Shown here: piece after piece, positions 60,396-64,000 of the stretch
How the letters are laid out: every line of letters begins with the position of its first letter
How positions within the stretch are numbered: the stretch's first letter is position 1
NCBI GenBank assembly: GCA_963804495.1
Contig: CAWDQN010000005.1
Span: 434,001 to 498,000, forward strand
Length of the DNA: 64,000 nucleotides
Reading direction: 5' to 3'
From: Rhodovastum sp963804495
GTDB lineage: Bacteria; Pseudomonadota; Alphaproteobacteria; Acetobacterales; Acetobacteraceae
Program-made: the position numbers and the translations under genes
Notes under the pieces: generated by a model
Seen by the model: the letters and a program-made list of their open reading frames with translations, nothing else
Databases searched by the model: none
What the model was told of the DNA's origin: nothing

Positions 60396-61736
60396 TCAGC
60401 GAACAAACCCCTCGAGTTCGCCCTGGCTCCAGGCGATGACCTCAGTGATCGACTGGCCGCTTTTCAGCTTGGCCAGCATCGTCGGCATGATGCCCTGGTT
60501 GTAGATCTGCACCGCGATTTCCGGCGGCGCCGGCAGGCCGGCGATATGCGCCGTGGCCTTGTGCGCGGGGCGGATCGGGTAGTTGTAGACCGTGCCGCGG
60601 GGCGGCTCGACGGTCTCCCATATCTTGAAATCGAGCATGCTGTTGAACGGCGGCATGTCGTAGCCGGACACGGCATTGCAGCGCGCCTCGACCTGCTCGC
60701 GCTGCATCAGGTACTCGATCAGGTCCTCGGCCGCCGGCTTGTTGCGGCTGAACTTCCAGATGCCCCAGAAATACGGCAGGTAGGGCACGAACCGTCCTTT
60801 CGGGCCGGACGGGGCGGTGAAAGTCCAGGTGTCGGCGGCAACCGACGGGTTGTCGCGCTTGGCTACCGCCCAGGCCGAGGGCGGGTTCCAGATCAGTGCG
60901 CTCTGGCCGGAGATCAGTGCGCGGTTGTTCGATGAATCATCGAAGCTGACGGCATCCTTCGGCAGCACCCGCACCAGGCGTTCGGCATGATCCAGCACTT
61001 GGCGCACGGCATCCGATTTCACCGTGATCTCGCCCTCGGAACTGACAAGTTCGGCGCCGTAGGCGGCGAACAGGGCACCGGCGGTGTCGACCGAATCGGT
61101 CGTGGTGCCGAGGCCAATGCCGAACGGCATGCCGATTTTGTCGCAGGCCTCGGCCGCTTTGAGCATCGCATCGAACGTCCAGGATTCGGCGCCGGGCATA
61201 GGGCCGGCCGCGGCCGGGAACATCGCCTGCACGTCGATCCCGGCCGCTTGCTTGAGGATGCTGATGCGCCCGCAGGGCGGCTTCATCTGCGTGCCGGACG
61301 AGGTCGGGATCGCCAGCCAGTGGCCTTTCGACTTGCCCAGATACTCGACCACCTTGTTGGACGGGCCGAACTTCGCGGTCAGCCGTCCCATCAGCTCGTC
61401 CACCGGCTCCAGATCGTCGGTGTGGTTGCGCACTTCCCAGTTGGGGAAGGTCTGGACATCGTGGCCGGTCCTGGCCTGACCCTCGGCGGCGATGGTCAGC
61501 AGGTTCTTGTTGTTGGCCGAGGTAATGAAATCGGCCTGCACCTCGACCTTGCTCTTGTCGGACCAGGCGGCGACCTGCTGGCGCATGACCGCATTGCCGT
61601 CGGGCACCCAGTGGTCCCAGAAGCCGATCGAAACCTTCCCGGCTGCTCCGGCGCTGCGGATATGCACAAGCGGCAGCGCCGACGCGGCGGCGCCGAGCTT
61701 AAGCGCCTTGCGGCGCGTGACCTTGCCTGTCGGCAT
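60396..61736 (-). CDS. ABC transporter substrate-binding protein with Tat signal
   Basis: This 446-aa periplasmic protein begins with a twin-arginine signal (TRRKALKLGAAASALPLV), so it is exported folded. The extracellular-solute-binding family 1 core is visible: KVSIGFWDHWVPDGNAVM, AWSDKSKVEVQADFI, GHDVQTFPNWEVRNHTDDL, GQSALIWNPPSAWAV and KFSRNKPAAEDLIEYLMQ. It captures the ligand for the permeases encoded downstream. Sugars, polyols or sugar acids are possible; the downstream Ldh_2 enzyme hints at a hydroxy acid or polyol. Confidence 0.92.
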   Translation of the reverse strand: MPTGKVTRRKALKLGAAASALPLVHIRSAGAAGKVSIGFWDHWVPDGNAVMRQQVAAWSDKSKVEVQADFITSANNKNLLTIAAEGQARTGHDVQTFPNWEVRNHTDDLEPVDELMGRLTAKFGPSNKVVEYLGKSKGHWLAIPTSSGTQMKPPCGRISILKQAAGIDVQAMFPAAAGPMPGAESWTFDAMLKAAEACDKIGMPFGIGLGTTTDSVDTAGALFAAYGAELVSSEGEITVKSDAVRQVLDHAERLVRVLPKDAVSFDDSSNNRALISGQSALIWNPPSAWAVAKRDNPSVAADTWTFTAPSGPKGRFVPYLPYFWGIWKFSRNKPAAEDLIEYLMQREQVEARCNAVSGYDMPPFNSMLDFKIWETVEPPRGTVYNYPIRPAHKATAHIAGLPAPPEIAVQIYNQGIMPTMLAKLKSGQSITEVIAWSQGELEGFVR

Positions 61737-61831
61737 TCTCGGACCCCTTCCCCTGCGGCCGGCTGCTTTGTCCGGTCCGCCTTCCGCGCTAGCGTGCTTG
61801 TTTTAGCGGAGATGTGCAACTGGCTATGCAT

Positions 61832-61974
61832 AAGGAAGGCCAAGGCGAGGCCCTGGACCCGCTCCAGCGAGCAGCGTGATTTCGCGCGGCGGACCGTGAG
61901 GCGCCCCGCCCCCTAAACCCTGGACCCCTGCCCCTGGACCCCTGCCCCTGGACCCCTGCCTCTGGACCCCTGAC
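61832..61974. repeat. degenerate palindromic repeat plus 14-bp tandem repeat (R8)
   Basis: A half copy with GGAAGGCCAAGGCGAGGCCC (61834-61853) and the CCAGCG/GCAGCG/GATTTCGCGCG segment shared with R2 is followed by CCTGGACCCCTGCC three times (61919-61960) and a fourth, altered copy to 61974. It occupies the gap between the ABC operon start and tRNA-Val. Confidence 0.75.
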
Positions 61975-61982
61975 GGAAGATA

Positions 61983-62057
61983 TGGTGGGCGATACTGGGA
62001 TTGAACCAGTGACCTCCCCCGTGTCAGGGGGGCGCTCTCCCGCTGAGCTAATCGCCC
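61983..62057 (-). tRNA. tRNA-Val (anticodon GAC)
   Basis: The minus strand folds into a cloverleaf: acceptor GGGCGAT/ATCGCCC, D-arm GCTC-AGCGG-GAGC, anticodon stem CCCCC/GGGGG with loop CTGACAC (anticodon GAC, reads GUC) and T-arm CTGGTTCAATCCCAG. The 3' CCA is encoded. The length is 75 nt with CCA. The neighbouring DNA is rich in short repeats, and no integrase gene is seen. Confidence 0.95.
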
Positions 62058-62211
62058 TGGTGCCGTTCAGGTGGGCGGTGTCCTAGGGACTTCCGGTCCG
62101 GCACGCAACCCCGAAATCCGGAGGCGCCGCTCGCGGAAAATCGCTCCCCTGCCACACGATCGTGATGCGGGCACCAAGGGGGACGGCAACAGTACTTGCG
62201 GGCACCCGAGT

Positions 62212-62688
62212 TCACGGCGCGGGTTCGAAAATCCGCTGCAGCACCCGGTCGCCCACCCTGATGTCCAGCCGCTCTGCCGTGCCGGCCGCCAACTCCAGCG
62301 TCGCCCGCACCGGGCCATGGCTGTCGATCACCGCCAGGCTTTGCGGCACCGTGCGTTCGGCAATGCTGCGGATCGTGCCGTCGGCGTTGATGAACAGCAT
62401 GTCCAGGCTGGCCAGCGTGTTGCGCATCCACATCTGGCTCTCGCGCGGCATTCCCCAGTCGAACAACATGCCGCCGTCGGCCGGCACCGTCGGGCGGAAC
62501 ATCAGGCCGGTGATCTGCTGGTCCATGTTCAGCGCCATCTCGACCTGGAATTCGTGATGCGTGCCGTCATGGGTGACGATCACCAGGCTTTCCTTCGGCA
62601 GTTCCGGCTGCGGGCCGGTCTGCCCCCAGGCGGGGCCGGTCAGCAGCGGGCCGGCGAGCAGGGCGGCCATGAGCGCGCGACGGGTCAT
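62212..62688 (-). CDS. DUF192 family periplasmic protein
   Basis: This 158-aa protein has an N-terminal signal peptide (ALMAALLAGPLLTGPAWG). The DUF192 fold follows: FQVEMALNMDQQITGLMFRP, MLFDWGMPRESQMWMRNTLASLDMLFINADG, RSIAERTVPQS and the closing GDRVLQRIF. The family is a small beta barrel of unknown function, sometimes linked to metal or envelope homeostasis. Its ATG overlaps the HDAC stop by 4 bp, so the two are co-translated. Confidence 0.9.
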   Translation of the reverse strand: MTRRALMAALLAGPLLTGPAWGQTGPQPELPKESLVIVTHDGTHHEFQVEMALNMDQQITGLMFRPTVPADGGMLFDWGMPRESQMWMRNTLASLDMLFINADGTIRSIAERTVPQSLAVIDSHGPVRATLELAAGTAERLDIRVGDRVLQRIFEPAP

Positions 62689-63815
62689 GCGGGCGGTCTC
62701 TCCTCCAGCGCCATGTCGGCCAGACGCTTGATCTCATCGCGCAGCTCGCCCTCGCGTGGCAGGTCGCGCAGTGTTGTGAACCAATGCTCCGGCGGTCGGC
62801 GTCCGGCAGCGCGGTTGTAGGTCAACCCGCGCAGCACCGCCTCCGCCGCCGGTGTCGTCCGCGCCGGAATGGGCAAGCCGTTCAACACGGCCCAGATCCC
62901 CGCCCAGCATCGCCCGACAGTGAAGGGGTTGTAGCCGCCGCCGCCGACCACCACCAGCCTCGGCGCCAGGCCTCGCACCGACGACGTGACCTCCAGATAG
63001 GCGTTGTTGGACAAGGACAGGCGGGACAGCGGGTCCTCCTCCAGTGCGTCGGCGCCGGTTTGCAGCAGGATCGCCTGCGGCCGCCGCGCGCGGATCAGGG
63101 GCAGCACCGCGCGCTCCATCAGGTGGCGCATTTCGGTGTCGTTGAAGCTGCGCGGCACCGGGAAATTGCGCGCTTCCCCTCCCGCGCGGTCGCCCGCCGC
63201 GCCGGTGAACGGCCAGCGGCCGGCCTCGTGGATGGAGATGGTGAACACCCGCGCATCGTCGTGGAACGCGTCCTGCACGCCGTCGCCGTGATGGGCGTCG
63301 ATGTCGAGATAGACGAGTTGCTCGAGCCCCTGGTCGAGCCAGGCAAGCATCAGCAGCACCGGATCGTTGAGGTAGCAAAAGCCGCTGGCCCGGTCAGGCC
63401 GGCCGTGATGGGTGCCGCCGCCCGGGCAGTGCACCACCCCGCCCTCGGCGGTCAGGCGCGCGGCCAGGATGGCGCCGCCGGCCGAGGTGGCGGGACGGCG
63501 GAAGATATCGCGATAGACCGGATTGTTGTCGGCGCCGATGCGAAACCGGTCACGGTCCGCGGGCGAGACCGATTGCGCCGCCTCGGCGCGTCGCAACGCG
63601 GCGAGGTAGTCGGGATGGTGGAACCGTGTGAGCTGCGCCTCGGTCGCCATCGGCGCCTCGACCGTGGCCGCCGGGTCAAGCCAGTCCATGGCGCCGATCA
63701 GGTCGGTGCAGGTTGAAACCCGCGGAACCGCCAGCGGGTGCGTCGGGCCATAGGTTGATCGACGATAGATCTCGCTGCCGATATAGATCGGCCGCTGGCT
63801 TGGATCGGGAAGCAT
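62685..63815 (-). CDS. histone deacetylase-family amidohydrolase
   Basis: This 376-aa arginase-fold zinc hydrolase has the family motifs GGGTHHGRPDRASGFCYLND and the zinc ligands Asp and His in YLDIDAHHGDGVQDAF. A distal aspartate lies in LLQTGADALEEDPLSRL, and VVVGGGGYNPFTVGRCWAGIW ends the core. Bacterial members include acetoin-utilisation (AcuC) and acetylpolyamine deacetylases. The target here is unknown. The ATG at 63815 lies five bases after the stop of a partial upstream gene, and DUF192 is coupled downstream. Confidence 0.92.
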   Translation of the reverse strand: MLPDPSQRPIYIGSEIYRRSTYGPTHPLAVPRVSTCTDLIGAMDWLDPAATVEAPMATEAQLTRFHHPDYLAALRRAEAAQSVSPADRDRFRIGADNNPVYRDIFRRPATSAGGAILAARLTAEGGVVHCPGGGTHHGRPDRASGFCYLNDPVLLMLAWLDQGLEQLVYLDIDAHHGDGVQDAFHDDARVFTISIHEAGRWPFTGAAGDRAGGEARNFPVPRSFNDTEMRHLMERAVLPLIRARRPQAILLQTGADALEEDPLSRLSLSNNAYLEVTSSVRGLAPRLVVVGGGGYNPFTVGRCWAGIWAVLNGLPIPARTTPAAEAVLRGLTYNRAAGRRPPEHWFTTLRDLPREGELRDEIKRLADMALEERPPA

Positions 63816-63820
63816 GGCAT

Positions 63821-64000
63821 TCAGATACCGCGCGTCACCTCATGCGCAATGTCCCGCTGTCGCGGGGATGGACGGGCGTGATCCTGCCCGCCGGGCAGCA
63901 GGCGCCGGTAGCGGCGGACATCATCGCAGGGCAACCCGGCCTTGAACCCGCAACTCGGCGCATGGGAGCTGGACTGGGCCTGGAGTCTGCCGCTCATTCT
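63821..64000 (-). CDS. partial ORF, C-terminal end of unknown gene
   Basis: A minus-strand reading is open to the window edge. It gives about 59 codons ending DHARPSPRQRDIAHEVTRGI with a stop at 63821-63823, five bases before the HDAC start. This tight spacing fits an operon and third-position GC is high. No family is recognised. A plus-strand reading from 63842 is also open, so the call is tentative. Confidence 0.35.
   Translation of the reverse strand, partial: RMSGRLQAQSSSHAPSCGFKAGLPCDDVRRYRRLLPGGQDHARPSPRQRDIAHEVTRGI

Noticed and set aside
61832..61974. CRISPR-like array
   Set aside because: The 14-bp units are adjacent with no spacers, so this is a tandem repeat. No cas genes are present.
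61983..62057. tRNA-Val as an integration site for a genomic island
   Set aside because: No integrase gene and no duplicated tRNA 3' end are visible on either side within the window.

Overview
The window is high-GC alphaproteobacterial chromosome. I infer Acetobacteraceae/Rhodospirillales from overall protein flavour: the BioB/BioA sequences, the lysC-ptsP neighbourhood, the DUF2126/alpha-E transglutaminase cluster and many short palindromic intergenic repeats. No phylogeny could be run. Genes are dense, run on both strands, and often overlap by 4 bp (ATGA/GTGA).

Left part (1-16 kb): the biotin locus opens the window, with the 5' end of bioF diverging from bioB-bioA. Next is a mobile patch in which a complete ISL3-family element sits inside a decayed IS6-family element. 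It is followed by a glutamate-dependent acid-resistance operon (gadB-gadC, minus strand) whose other side is bounded by a dead IS5-family transposase. Then come a RodZ-like protein, ptsP (frameshifted), a nitronate monooxygenase and lysC on the minus strand, with ubiG and a metallo-beta-lactamase-fold hydrolase on the plus strand.

Middle part (16-45 kb): glycosyltransferases, an AstE/AspA-type hydrolase, a large membrane protein (frameshifted), a GNAT acetyltransferase, a lipocalin, a glutathione peroxidase, two very small one-helix membrane proteins, a 2-hydroxyacid dehydrogenase and a ThDP enzyme. From 30.2 to 36.4 kb lies an orphan phage-derived module: a small virion-like protein, a probable small frameshifted gene, and two large tail-fibre/beta-helix proteins that carry Sec signal peptides. 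It faces two coupled 2-oxoglutarate/Fe(II) oxygenase-like genes. An aldose epimerase and two glycosyltransferases lead to a compact polysaccharide-export operon (STAS, lipoprotein, six-SLBB export protein, tyrosine-kinase-like ATPase) behind a close match to a sigma-54 promoter.

Right part (45-64 kb): a prolyl oligopeptidase, a DauA-like FAD dehydrogenase, the three-gene transglutaminase/ATP-grasp/alpha-E operon, a bacterial PH protein, a five-gene ABC-importer plus Ldh_2-family dehydrogenase operon, tRNA-Val(GAC), a DUF192 protein and an HDAC-family deacetylase.

Two genome-wide themes stand out. First, at least eight copies of a palindromic, REPIN-like non-coding repeat are scattered through the intergenic spaces. 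Full copies are about 130-200 bp with long terminal inverted repeats, and some supply the C-terminal codons of neighbouring genes. Second, at least six otherwise well-conserved genes need a one-base shift to be read through, which suggests indel errors in the assembly as much as real decay.
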